Positions 34,516-44,536 of a stretch of 64,000 nt of DNA are shown one piece after another. Source of the DNA: Euborellia annulipes (lineage: Eukaryota > Arthropoda > Insecta > Dermaptera > Anisolabididae); contig JAKCPI010001563.1 in the NCBI GenBank assembly GCA_023213315.1, positions 310,001 through 374,000 of the forward strand, in the 5' to 3' direction. Every line of letters begins with the position of its first letter. Positions within the stretch are counted from its first letter, which is position 1. Made by a program: the position numbers and the translations under genes. The notes under the pieces are model-generated. The model was not told the DNA's origin. It did no database searches and was given only the letters and a program-made list of their open reading frames with translations.

Positions 34516-35252
34516 CTTCCTCCGTGCAAGTTACTAACAAAGCGAGAAACGTTAAAGAAAGATTGATATCTCGTCCGCCGCTTTTTAAACCAGTAGAGGG
34601 ATTATTGAAAATATATTATTTCTTTTAAAAGGATTAGATATAATCTTTAAATTACAATAAATACATTTTTTCCATCAATTCTCATTTATGGTAATATTAT
34701 TTTCTAATAATTTAATTGTATCTTTATATATATTTTTAATTAAGATAAGTTGGATCTTTGCCAATTTCTTTTTAGTGTGGGGGGGGGCATGAGCTTGAGA
34801 CCGAGTCTACGTGTATTTTCAATTGAATATTTCTTCTTTTTTTCATATTTTGTGGCTCCTTTGTTCTCCTGCTACGCCGCGCCGTTCGCCTCTTCGCGCC
34901 GCAGCTCGTCACTTCGCCTTCTCGTTCGCTTACCACCTTCACCTCCTTAAACAAATGGAGGCCTGTTCGCCAGGCGTTTCACACATCTTACCAATCCACG
35001 CTGCTTCTTCTCAAAATTAATTCTAGTCAGATAGGTAATTATTTCCCCTTTCAAGAGATTAAATTTTTGGATTTGATACCAATTAATTTAGCAAAATGGT
35101 GACGAGGTTTAAATGTTATTTTATTTTAACGATAGTGAAACGTCTAGGTTTTGTATTGCTATTTTTGTTAAGATTATTATTTCGAATAGAAATAATTAAT
35201 ATAACAAATGGCATTACGGTTGAATACGCTTATGCACATACTCAATAAATAT

Positions 35253-35505
35253 CAGGGGCGTATATAGAAATTTTTTTTCGGGGGGGGGGGCCCGAACTGA
35301 AAATTTTTTTGCGGAAAATTTTTTTTTAAGAAACTAAATTTTTTTTCACACGAAATTTTTTGCGGAACATTTTTTCCTTTGCGGAGCCAAAGTTTTCCAT
35401 CCTGCGGAAAATTTGTTGCGCTGATGTCTGTATATATGTATATGTGTTTGGGAAATTTCGGGGGGGGGCCCGGGCCCCTCGGCCCCCCCCTTATATACGC
35501 CCCTG
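35253..35505. mobile_element. hAT-type MITE, duplication ATAAATAT, with identifiable empty site
   Basis: Same family as 30351-30612. Octamer ATAAATAT at 35245-35252 and 35506-35513. The inverted copy of the host sequence at 37005-37062 shows ATAAATAT once with no insert, so the insertion postdates that duplication. Confidence 0.93.
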
Positions 35506-35509
35506 ATAA

Positions 35510-35816
35510 ATATTTCAGCCCCCAAAAAAAAAAAAAATCAGGATTAAATCGTAAATATTTTTCTCTGACTTCTGGTTCAATAGTGATGGTTAGTGATATC
35601 ACTATTGAACCAGAAGTCATGCCATCCGACGAATGTTCACTCAAACACATTGTCAGGAGTTGCCAAGGGCCTGTATAAGCTCGAGGCAAATAACATTTGT
35701 CCTGATGAAGGCCGGAATATCGGCCGAAACGTAGACAAAAATATATGAAATAAATAAAGACAAATTTAATTTTCTTTATTGTTTTTCTGGCTGCCTGGAT
35801 ACCCTCACTACTCAAT
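35510..35816 (+). mobile_element. Penelope-like/hammerhead repeat with palindromic front
   Basis: Begins with sequence that recurs inverted at 37005-37062, passes a palindrome (TGACTTCTGGTTCAATAGTG and its complement around 35565-35620), then the body shared with 18055-18435, the hammerhead core at 35696-35739, AATAAATAAAG, and the CTGGATACCCTCACTACTCA end. The arrangement (terminal ribozyme plus inverted terminal fragment) is like the pLTR organisation of Penelope-like elements; no reverse transcriptase or GIY-YIG frame is present. Confidence 0.7.
35696..35739 (+). ncRNA. Type I hammerhead ribozyme-like motif (best copy)
   Basis: Stem I: TTTGTC (35696-35701) pairs with GACAAA (35734-35739). 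Core CTGATGA 35702-35708 fits CUGANGA. One extra A (35709) precedes stem II, GGCCG/CGGCC (35710-35714, 35721-35725) with a GAATAT loop. GAAA follows at 35726-35729. ACGT (35729-35732) is self-complementary and could form stem III only between two copies; the next base A (35733) is a permitted H17, so cleavage would fall between 35733 and 35734. An extra base after A9 has precedent in natural hammerheads. Activity is inferred. Confidence 0.8.
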
Positions 35817-35869
35817 ATATATTCAGCCACTCCTCCTGGAATTAACCATATAATAAGTGTTTTATATAA

Positions 35870-36753
35870 TAACTAGCTGCGGTAGGGTTGCCTTCGGCAA
35901 CCCTACCCCGCTAGGCCCTGGCGGGCGGCGTCTCGGGATATGACTAAGAGTTGTCCAGATAAATGTATTTTAATTAATTATGAAAAAGAGTTTTTATTTT
36001 TTATTTTAAATATTTGATTAATATATTTTTCAATTATTTACACCCTAAGGAAGCGTAATTTTAAATTTTATTAAAAACGAATGAAAAATAAATTTCAGGG
36101 GGGGGGGGCAGGGGGTGATTGAACTTTCTGAGGTCTAAAATACCATTTTTCAATTATTTACACCCTAAGAAAGCGTCATTTTAAATTTTATTAAAATCGA
36201 ATGAAAAATAAATTTCAGGGGGGGCAGGGGGGTGATTGAACTTTCTTATGTCTAAAATACCATTTTTCAATTATTTACACCCTAAGAAAGCGTCATTTTA
36301 AATTTTATTAAAATCGAATGAAAAATAAATTTCAGGGGGGGGGGGGGCAGGGGGGGTGATTGAACTTTCTGGGGTCTAAAATACCATTTTTCAATTATTT
36401 ACACCCTAAGAAAGCGTCATTTTAAATTTTATTAAAATCGAATGAAAAATAAAAAAAATAAAATTTTAGGGGGGGGGGGCGCAGAGCGGAAAAATCTTTT
36501 CAAATGTCGAATTGCTAGGGGGAGGAAGAGTTTTTATTTTTCATTTTAAAGATTTGATAAATATATTTTTCATAAAGCGAGTTAGATCCTGTTTTCCAAT
36601 GCTTTGCTATGGGGTAATTGATAACCCCCAAAAAGGGGGGTTCCCTACCCCTAATTCGATATAATGATAGCCTAAAACCACCCCCGGAAAATTCCCTACC
36701 CATTAAAAAAAACTCCATGAAAATCGGTCCAGTAGTTTCGGAGTCTATGCGTT

Positions 36754-36802
<49 letters not shown>

Positions 36803-36836
36803 GATTGTCTTTTATATAATAGTATAGATATAGATG
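35870..36836 (+). repeat. Retroposon-like repeat with 120-bp tandem array and CAGA tail
   Basis: Begins ACTAGCTGCGGTAGGGTTGC and a hairpin (GGTAGGGTTGCC TTC GGCAACCCTACC). Then four units of 117-124 bp start at about 36025, 36145, 36262 and 36386 (TTTTTCAATTATTTACACCC ...), differing mainly in G-run length. After AAAATCGGTCCAGTAGTTTC come about eleven CAGA repeats (36757-36803) and GATTGTCTTTTATATAATAG. Heads of the same type (ACTAGCTGCGTTGCTCAT) recur at 36906 and 57491. The form suggests a LINE/SINE-like retroposon; no coding frame. Confidence 0.65.
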
Positions 36837-36903
36837 ATGGTCCTATATGCGACCGAAACGTTGGCCCTGGCACTTTATATTTAATAATAAAAATTGAAAG
36901 AAA
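36830..36903 (+). ncRNA. Hammerhead-like fragment
   Basis: GATGATGGTCCTATATGCGACCGAAACGTT: the 5' half of the CTGATGA box is missing where it abuts the preceding repeat. Followed by GGCCCTGGCAC and ATTTAATAATAAA. Probably a truncated copy of another family member. Confidence 0.45.
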
Positions 36904-37062
36904 AAACTAGCTGCGTTGCTCATTAATGAATTCCTGAACCTCAAATAAATCATATCAGCTATAAACCTCAACTAAATATAATTTTCTTATTAATATTTAA
37001 AAGAGAAAAATATTTACGATTTAATCCTGATTTTTTTTTTTTTTGGGGGGCTGAAATATTTA
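36904..37062. repeat. Second ACTAGCTGCGTTG head and inverted copy of 35510-35565
   Basis: 36906 starts ACTAGCTGCGTTGCTCAT. 37005-37062 is the reverse complement of 35240-35252 joined to 35514-35565: GGGGGCTGAAATATTTATTG marks the junction that lacks the MITE. Confidence 0.7.
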
Positions 37063-37164
37063 TTGAGTCATTTTGAGGGGAGGGCGTGATACAATATTAA
37101 AAAAAAAAAAAAATATTTAATTCACTAACGACTTGATAATCATCAATAAAAAAGTTTTTAAATT

Positions 37165-37725
37165 AGAACTGAGTCCAAAAAAGTGCGTCCCGCAAAATGG
37201 TCTGTCTGTGAACAAAATAAGTCAAGAATGAAAAGAGCTAGGAAGTTGAAATTTGAAATTTAAGTTAGGTACCCCCTGGCAAGTAACATGAAGCTTTTGA
37301 ACAAAATCGGTTCAAAAGTACTAGTCCTTTACTGATGCGCTTTTTCCTTTTTTACTTTCTCTTACCTCTATATATATGTTAATATATAGAGAGAGAAAGT
37401 ATTGGATTCATGTCAAAAATTCTATGTCGAGATTTTTTTTTTTTTTTTTTTCTCAAAATTCTCTACCGATTTAAAATAACCTTTATAAATCACTTATTTT
37501 TTAGATGCCCTTTGCCCTCAAAATTGAAGGACACTTTACTCTTGTGCTTCATAGGAAAGATGCCAATATAAATAATTAAATAAAATATAAATATTTTTCT
37601 ATTTTTATAAACTTTTCATCTTGAATTCTAATCTACCTGAAACCAAATATGTGTCGACACATGTGGCAAACACAGCACACAACTTTCAGTTAGCGAAGCT
37701 AAGAGTGCGACCAGTCACACCAGAT
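37165..37725 (+). repeat. Two partial copies of the hairpin-ended repeat family
   Basis: 37165-37350 carries the middle segment (GAGTCCAAAAAAGTGCGTCC to CTTTACTGATGCG). From 37352 a new terminal hairpin begins (CTTTCTCTTACCTCTATATA), loses its middle at a poly-T, and ends GCACACAACTTTCAGTTAGC ... CAGTCACACCAG. Confidence 0.7.
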
Positions 37726-38047
37726 TTTTAAGTAAAGTGTTGATAATTTTCGATTTTAGTTAAATTTAAATTATTAGTTAGCTCAGTGATATTTTTGTGC
37801 AGGTACAAATTTCAAAAAAATATTTATTCATGACAAAGTTTGAAAAATTATTTTAGAAATGATAATTTTTAAAATAAGACATTTGTCTTGGAATTTATTT
37901 TCGAGTCCACAAACAAATCTTTGACTCATTCGGCCTCCCTTTGCTTAAGGACTTTGGACATCAAATATCAACAACATCCCCCACCAGAGGTCAGCAAAAG
38001 AGAACTCTTTCACTAATCGCTTAAATGTTTTTTCTTTTTGCATGCAG

Positions 38048-38142
38048 CTTCACTCCAAGAGAAGAATTCGCACTCCTTGGACTTCTCTTCCAAGCCACTT
38101 CCGACTCGAGCTCTCCTCGAAATACATCATCTTTTATTTTCG
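38048..38142 (+). CDS. Candidate exon, unidentified
   Basis: A strong acceptor (TTTTTTCTTTTTGCATGCAG) and donor (CGGTAAGT) enclose 95 bases. All three frames are open. The most protein-like reads 'FTPREEFALLGLLFQATSD' then a Ser-rich stretch, phase 1 out. It may equally be a noncoding 5' exon: the region just upstream (37905-38030) has relatively high GC. Confidence 0.4.
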
Positions 38143-38189
38143 GTAAGTTTTCTTTTAAATATTTAAATTTTATAAAAGAAACATAAGAT

Positions 38190-38320
38190 ACAGTAAAAGA
38201 ATTTCCAAAAATACCCGGCGAGTAATAGACCAGCCTTGATGTGAATGTGGCATCAACGCTGGTGTATTTTGCTCCGGATATTCCTTGTGTATTTCGTCCA
38301 GCAATAATCTTCCATTAACA
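38190..38320 (-). CDS. Possible coding fragment, unidentified
   Basis: On the minus strand a frame after an in-frame TGA reads 'LLLDEIHKEYPEQNTPALMP' then 'HSHQGWSITRR', up to a possible GGTATTT donor at about 38214. Composition is protein-like and unlike nearby AT-rich sequence. It could be a fragment of a transposon protein. No acceptor is convincing. Confidence 0.25.
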
Positions 38321-38702
38321 CTTCAAGTATTCTCTCAATCCAATTCAGTGACTGAACTCCACGGTTTGTGCTACTCTGGTTTTGTTTTTGAGAAATATAA
38401 TTTTTTTTTCTAATTAGAATACATTTATTTTAATTCACTTTCTTAATTATTTCATTTTTCGAAGTTCATTTCAACGGATTGTATATTTTAAATTAATTTT
38501 CATATCGTTTTTTTTTACGTTATTTATTAAGACAAGCGAATCCTTCTTTTGTTCATCCCGACCCGACCACCTATAATGAATATATTTTCTATAATTTTTT
38601 AATTTTTTTATTTTGCTCGAAATTAAATAAGTTTTAAATGCCTTTTTTGCAACTCTGAATTCGACTTTTTTTGAAAATTAAATTTTAGGGGCTTTCACCT
38701 TT

Positions 38703-39170
38703 GTCTTTTTACTTTCTCTTACCTCTATATATGTTAATATATAGAGAGAGAAAGAATTGGATTCATGCCAAAAATTCGATGTCGAGATTTTGATGGATAT
38801 ACACGTTTTGACGCCCCCTGAATCCAAAAAAGTGGTTTTAGTAACATGGTCTGTGTGTGTGTCTGTCTGTGAACAAAATATCTCAAGAACGAAAAGAGCT
38901 AGGAGGTTGAAATTTTATATTTAAGTTAGGTACCCCCCTGAGACGTGACACGAAGCTTTTGAACAAAATCGGCCAAAGAGTACCAGGACTTTGCTGGTGT
39001 ACTTTTTCAGTTTTTTTCAATTTTCTCAAAATTCGCTCTAACGATATTCAAAAATCAATTATTTTTTAGATGCTCTTTAAAATGTATATTCTCATTTTGC
39101 TCTCAAAATTGTTTGAAAACCACTTTACTCTTGTACTGAAATGGTTGCCATGGTAACAAAATATAAATAT
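38703..39170 (+). repeat. Copy of the hairpin-ended repeat family
   Basis: Hairpin CTTTCTCTTACCTCTATATA / TATATAGAGAGAGAAAG, ATTCGATGTCGAGATTTTGA, a short GTGTGTGTCTGTCTGTG, AGGTACCCCCCTGAGACG, GGTTGCCATGGTAAC. The 3' hairpin is missing. Confidence 0.75.
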
Positions 39171-40110
39171 TTTCTCATGTTTATAGATTTTATTTCTTGA
39201 ATTCAAATGTTTCAATGTTCTATGTTGTATTGTTTTCAATTCGCTATTCTAAACTAATTTAATTTATCTGGTTAAATAATAATGATTCAACTAGAGCCAA
39301 CGGTTTAAATTTAATTAATATTTTATAGATTTAAATATATTCCCGAAAATATTGCTTTAGTTTCATTTATTTAAAAACAAAAAAAGAAAAAACTTTGTGT
39401 GGAGCCAATTATCGGTTTTTGTATTAATAAATGGTCAGTTCCTTGTTTAGTAGTTTCAAATAGTTAGACTAAATTAATTTTTTTGACTAAAGTTTTAAAT
39501 TTGGTCTCTTTCCGCATTTGAGGCCATTATAATAAACGTCTCCTTATAATTTAGAAAAATTACACTTTGAAAATATGAATCCCCAAAATGCGAACAAAGT
39601 CCAAAAACCACGACAAATAAATATCTGCAAAATAAATGAAAAATAATTATTTATTTTTCGATCTCCAAAGTCCCAATCCGAACAAATGAAAGACATTTCG
39701 AAAAATCTTCTGATAAACTTAATAAGAATGATTTTTTTCTCAATATTAAATAAATAAAGAGACTATTTTTTTGCAAAATAAAATTAAATAATAATAATCA
39801 GGATTTTGATGTTGTGCTTCTTTAGAAGCTGTAATTATTACTATAAATATGAGTTATTATTAATAAAGTGTTATTTTTTTGTACCACAGTATTAATTTTC
39901 AGCCGCTGATGGATTCGAAACATTCAAATTATTATTTATTTTTATTTACCAAAAACTTGGCCTCTTTATTTATCTCTTTGAGAATCCTTGTTATTGTCTT
40001 TATTTATTTAATGCTATTTGAAAAATTAAATGTTTATGAAAATATTCTGATAATATTTGTGTATTTTTTGGATTTATTAGTCTAAGGCTCTATAATAAAT
40101 TACTTAAGAA

Positions 40111-40369
40111 CAAGGGCGGATACAAGGGGGGGGGGGTAATTACCCCTTCCGAGATTTGAAAAAAAAAATACTTTTTTTCGAAAAAAAAATTTATTTTTAA
40201 AGTAAAATTTTAAAAATTAATACTTAAAAATTTGATTTGTATTTATATTCTGGCAAATAAGTACAGAATGCGCCTTTAAATTACCGAAATTAAGAAAAAT
40301 TGTCTGCTGTGCGACCAGTCACACCAGATCCCCCCCCCCCCCCGAGAAACACCTCTGGATCCGCCCTTG
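40111..40369. mobile_element. hAT-type MITE, duplication CTTRAGAA
   Basis: CAAGGGCGGATACAAGGGG at the left and GGATCCGCCCTTG at the right; flanks CTTAAGAA and CTTGAGAA (7/8). G-run and C-run at the two subtermini. Same family as 41153-41386, in inverted orientation. Confidence 0.88.
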
Positions 40370-40494
40370 CTTGAGAAGTGTCTATCGCTAATTAGTTTGA
40401 ATTTTAGTTCAAAATGATTTTCAAATGAATAGCACTAAAACGTTTGCAAATAGAATGTTTAACATCAATCAAGCAATTTTGTCGGTGGGGGAGG

Positions 40495-40590
40495 TTTTTT
40501 TTTTATTTATTTATTTAAGGTCTTTTTCGGCATCTATGGCCATTTAGACTAGCGATAGCAATTTCTTGGCCCTCAAAACGTAGACAAAAT
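40495..40590 (-). mobile_element. 3' end of the 54.9-kb SINE family
   Basis: On the minus strand ATGGCCATAGATGCCGAAAA then AGACCTTAAATAAATAAATAAA matches the tail of 54884-55075. The tRNA head is missing. A weaker relative (GGCCTCAGATGACGAAAGAC) sits at 57150-57172. Confidence 0.6.
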
Positions 40591-40822
40591 ATTAAAGTCT
40601 ATTATTTTTTTCATCTCCGACTGCATCTCTATAAAATAAAAATCTTTTATATTTTTTAAAATTAATTAACTTGGGGCGTTTGCTTAGACCGTTCACGCCC
40701 CCCCCCCCCTCCCGAAAAATTTTCTGGGTAAAATAAACCGACAAAGGAGTTAAAATGAAGATAATTGAAAATGAATATAATATATAATATTTTCCTCTAC
40801 CGTAGGCTCTAGATGAAATAGT

Positions 40823-41065
40823 GTATTAAATAAAACTTCAAATAATAGACTAGACTTGGTATGTTTCGAGTTTTATTGGTTATTTATATATAGAGATTTA
40901 ATACACTGTATACGTATTTCGACATTAATGTCATCTTCAGCAACTCTTGGGATTCTACCACTGAAGGTGACAGTAATTTTGAAATACGTATACAGTGTAT
41001 TAAATAACCAATAAAAACTTGAAACATAACAAATCTAGTCTATCATTTGAAGTATTATTTATTAC
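40823..41065. mobile_element. Inverted repeat with hammerhead-like core and enlarged stem III
   Basis: Arms of about 100 bp (ACTTCAAATAATAGACTAGA and complement). Minus-strand core 40940-40909: CTGAAGA, T, GACATTAATGTC, GAA, ATACGTAT, A, with stem I GTTG/CAGT (two Watson-Crick and two G-U pairs). The plus-strand partner 40961-40992 has CTGAAGG, so position A9 is mutated. Confidence 0.72.
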
Positions 41066-41152
41066 ATAATACTAGTATTTTATCCATATGCCATGAAAAA
41101 CATAAATATCTATAATATTTCTCAACAAATACAAGTAACTTAGGGGAAAGAG

Positions 41153-41386
41153 CAAGGGCGGATTCAGAGGTGTTTCTCAGGGGGGGGGGGGGTAATCTGG
41201 TGTGACTGGTCGTACAGCACACAATTAATTTCGGTTTGCCAGAATATAAATACAAATCAAATTTCTAAGTATTAATATTTAAAATTTTACATTAGAAATA
41301 ATTTTTTTTTTTTCAAATCTCGGGGGGGGGGGGGGGAGGGAGGGTAATTACCTTTTTACCCCCCCCCCCCCATGTATTCGCCCTTG
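41153..41386. mobile_element. hAT-type MITE, duplication GGAAAGAG
   Basis: CAAGGGCGGATTCAGAGG at the left, TATTCGCCCTTG at the right; octamer GGAAAGAG perfect on both sides (41145-41152, 41387-41394). Internally AATCTGGTGTGACTGGTCG matches the inverted neighbour at 40.3 kb. Confidence 0.9.
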
Positions 41387-42226
41387 GGAAAGAGGCAAAC
41401 ATTTGGTTTTTCTGAATTTGTAAGTGGAAACATTTTAAGATAGGGTAGGGGAGGGTATATTCAGGTAGATTACACACCCACACTCATTTATGTATGCCGG
41501 ATTCTCTCATTTTATAAATTCACAAAAAAAAAAAATAAATAAATAAAAATAGATTTCAAGGGTCAGGGGGGATCACCTGAATCGACCTCCCCTTGGATCC
41601 GCGCTTCCTTGAACTTGAAGTTACTCTTAAGTATCGTCGAGCCCCTGTAGATGGCAGAGGGAGGGTGCCCTTGGGCTCAGGGGTGCATCGCCTATAATTG
41701 GATCAACATGCACAGAATAAAATTCCAAATGGGTGTTTGAGTTTTTAAAATTTGACCATTTCTTGTTTTGAACATTGAAAATTCGTCTAAAAATATTTCA
41801 GGTTAATAAAAAAATTTTAAAGCCTAAAAATTACAAAGTTTGACAGTTCAGGATTTATAATTTATATTTTGCTATGATAAAACAATATAAAAATATCCAT
41901 TCTATTGTCTTTAATAAAAACTTTCCTTCTGTAAAATTTACTACTAACAATTTTCTAATTCGTGTTTAATTAACAATTGCCAAATAATGGCGTTTTATAT
42001 TATTATATAACGAAATTAACTAATATTTTAATAAATCTATCAGTTCTTTACTATCTTAATAGAATTGGGCTTATAATATAAAATTTATTATTATTATTTC
42101 TAATTTAAATGAATTATAATCGAATTTATTTTAAAAATTGATTTTTTGCTAAAATTTAAAAATTTTTAAGGATTCATTTAATTGAAAAATCATAAATCTA
42201 ATGAAATGAAGTTTTTTTTTAGTTCA

Positions 42227-42442
42227 TTAAAAAAAAAAAAAAAAATGATGGCCTCTGGAGCAATTATTGCAATTTCCCGAGAGATGGAAACACAGAATTT
42301 GATCCTTTTGAGACCCTTTCCGGTGACCGTTGCGTCCTAAGGTTTCCTTTATTTGCTCGGCTTTCGTCAAACTATTTAACTCCTGGCCAAAATTCTCTCT
42401 GAGCTCAATTAAATAGTTTCCCGATAAAAATTTAGCATTCAT
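42227..42442 (-). CDS. Small open frame with Cys/His cluster
   Basis: ATG at 42442 begins a 71-codon frame with 'IELRENFGQELNSLTKAEQ' and a terminal 'ILCFHLSGNCNNCSRGHHF', reminiscent of a short CCCH-type zinc-binding cluster (C-x6-C-x2-C-x4-H). It runs into a poly-A tract of the plus strand. No donor or poly-A signal defines an exon end. It could be an exon or a decayed gene piece. Confidence 0.3.
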   Translation of the reverse strand: MNAKFLSGNYLIELRENFGQELNSLTKAEQIKETLGRNGHRKGSQKDQILCFHLSGNCNNCSRGHHFFFFF

Positions 42443-42449
42443 AATTTAA

Positions 42450-42476
42450 TTTTTTTAAAAACAGGTAGGGATTTGT

Positions 42477-42509
<33 letters not shown>

Positions 42510-44499
42510 GTGTTGCAATTTGACGTTTCACTTCTCTTCTCATCTTTTTTTTCTTTTGTTAACAAAATTCAAATTCAAATGCTTTGCTCTCAAAGTAATT
42601 ATTTTAAATTATAATTTAAAAGAATTATTTTATATTTCTGATCAAATTAAATATGAAATTAATGCATATATTTATATTAAATAGATGTTAGATTAAATAT
42701 ATTATGTACATAGCCCAATATACATACATAAAATATTAATAGTCAAAATTTATGCTCTTTAAATTAATAAGTCATATTATTATTTATTTAATAGGTTTAA
42801 CGACTAAAAAGGATTATTATTATAAAATAAATTCTATAATATTTTCATTAAAATAAAATTATTTTTCGTGCAAGAATTAAAAATAATTTTTTCACTAACA
42901 CAGAATTTAGACGAAATTAAATTCTATTAAAAAAAAAATTGATAAATAGTTTCTTAAATTAAAAAATTATTTCTAAAAGAATTAATTAATATTATTAAGT
43001 TTTATTTATTGTTATTTTAAAATTTCAAATTCCCTAAGACGTTTTCTTTTTTCCGCCATTGAAAAATTAATTAATTTAAAAAGTATTAAATCTTAATAAA
43101 ATAAAATAAAAAAAATTATTCTATAATATTAATAATTACTGACGTTAACTTTTATTTCTCTTTATTTATTCAAAATTTATTTGAAATTTCACCATTATTT
43201 AGTTAGCCTAAATAAGATTTACTAGTCTAAAATATTTTAATTTTTATAATAATTTAGCATTCAAAATTCGATTAATTCGTTTCAAATAACCTCTCTCCGC
43301 CATTATGTGTTGAATTTCGCAATTGTCTCTCACCGCGCGTCATTGTTATCAAATGAGTATTTTAATTAATTAATTGATCAAAGTTTTGAAGAATTATAAT
43401 TTAGAACATTTTTTATAAATAAATTTAAAATATTTATTTTCTTTTTTAAAGAATTATTATTAAAATTCTTGATCGATAATTAAAAACTATTAATTAATTC
43501 TAAAATATTTTTTTCGAAGGAACGAGAATTGAATAAAAAATTTTTTTTAATTTTTTAATTTTGACGTTTCCTTCCTTCATTAGAATTATTATACTGTATA
43601 TATAGCTAGTATAAATTTTTTTTTTAGATATTTACTATTTCTATTAAATTATATTGCGATAAAATTTAAAATTTTAACAAAGTTATGCCGGGAAATCTTT
43701 AAAAAATTACTGAATAGTTAAAATATCTCAATTAATAAGACAATAAAATTAATTTTATCAAAAGTATCCATTGAAGTTATAGAATAGATATTTATATATT
43801 GGGATCCTTCTTAACCTAAATGGACATTTTTACATGATAATAATAGATAATATATAAATAATAAATACATAATAGCAATGTGTGTATCAATTGGCCTGCT
43901 TTTTCTAAGAGCTAATTAAAATATTTAGCTATATATAAACGAAAAGTGCATCTTTGCTTTGACATGTCACAGAAATATCATCGAACATATATATATATAT
44001 ATATATTGGGTATTTCTAAACTCACACCGACACACATCAAAAAACAAAAAATCTAATGGAATATGCGGCTCGCAAATGACTGTTGAGGGAGTAAAAATGC
44101 GTTTGCAAAATGTGATGGGGAAGAAACAAAGCAATCGTTTTGCATTACGTAATCCCGTCCACTGTATACATTTTGTTTGTTCTGTGCATCCCAAGCTTTG
44201 ATTTATCTTGAATGTTGCCCAATAAATAAATGTTTTCTGTTCCTAGTTCTTTGTTTTGTTTCTTCCTCATCACACTTACTTGTTAGCTGACGCATTTTTG
44301 CGATTTGCACCCACTCAATTCATTTGCAACCCCCACCCCTCGTTCCTTTACACTTTTTAGTCTTTTTGATGCGTACTATCGCCTTTTTCAAGTTTGTCGA
44401 TTGAGTTCAAAAACCCTTTCTATCTATATATACCATATATTAAGGGTGGTGGTTTGATTTTATTTTTTTATTCTCAACCAATCTTGGAATCCTTCCTGA

Positions 44500-44536
<37 letters not shown>

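Noticed and set aside
35252..35830. 192-codon minus-strand frame
   Set aside because: Runs through a hAT MITE with intact target duplications and the adjoining hammerhead repeat.
36757..36803. CRISPR-like array
   Set aside because: It is a simple CAGA microsatellite; the neighbouring 120-bp tandem units have no spacers, and this is eukaryotic DNA.
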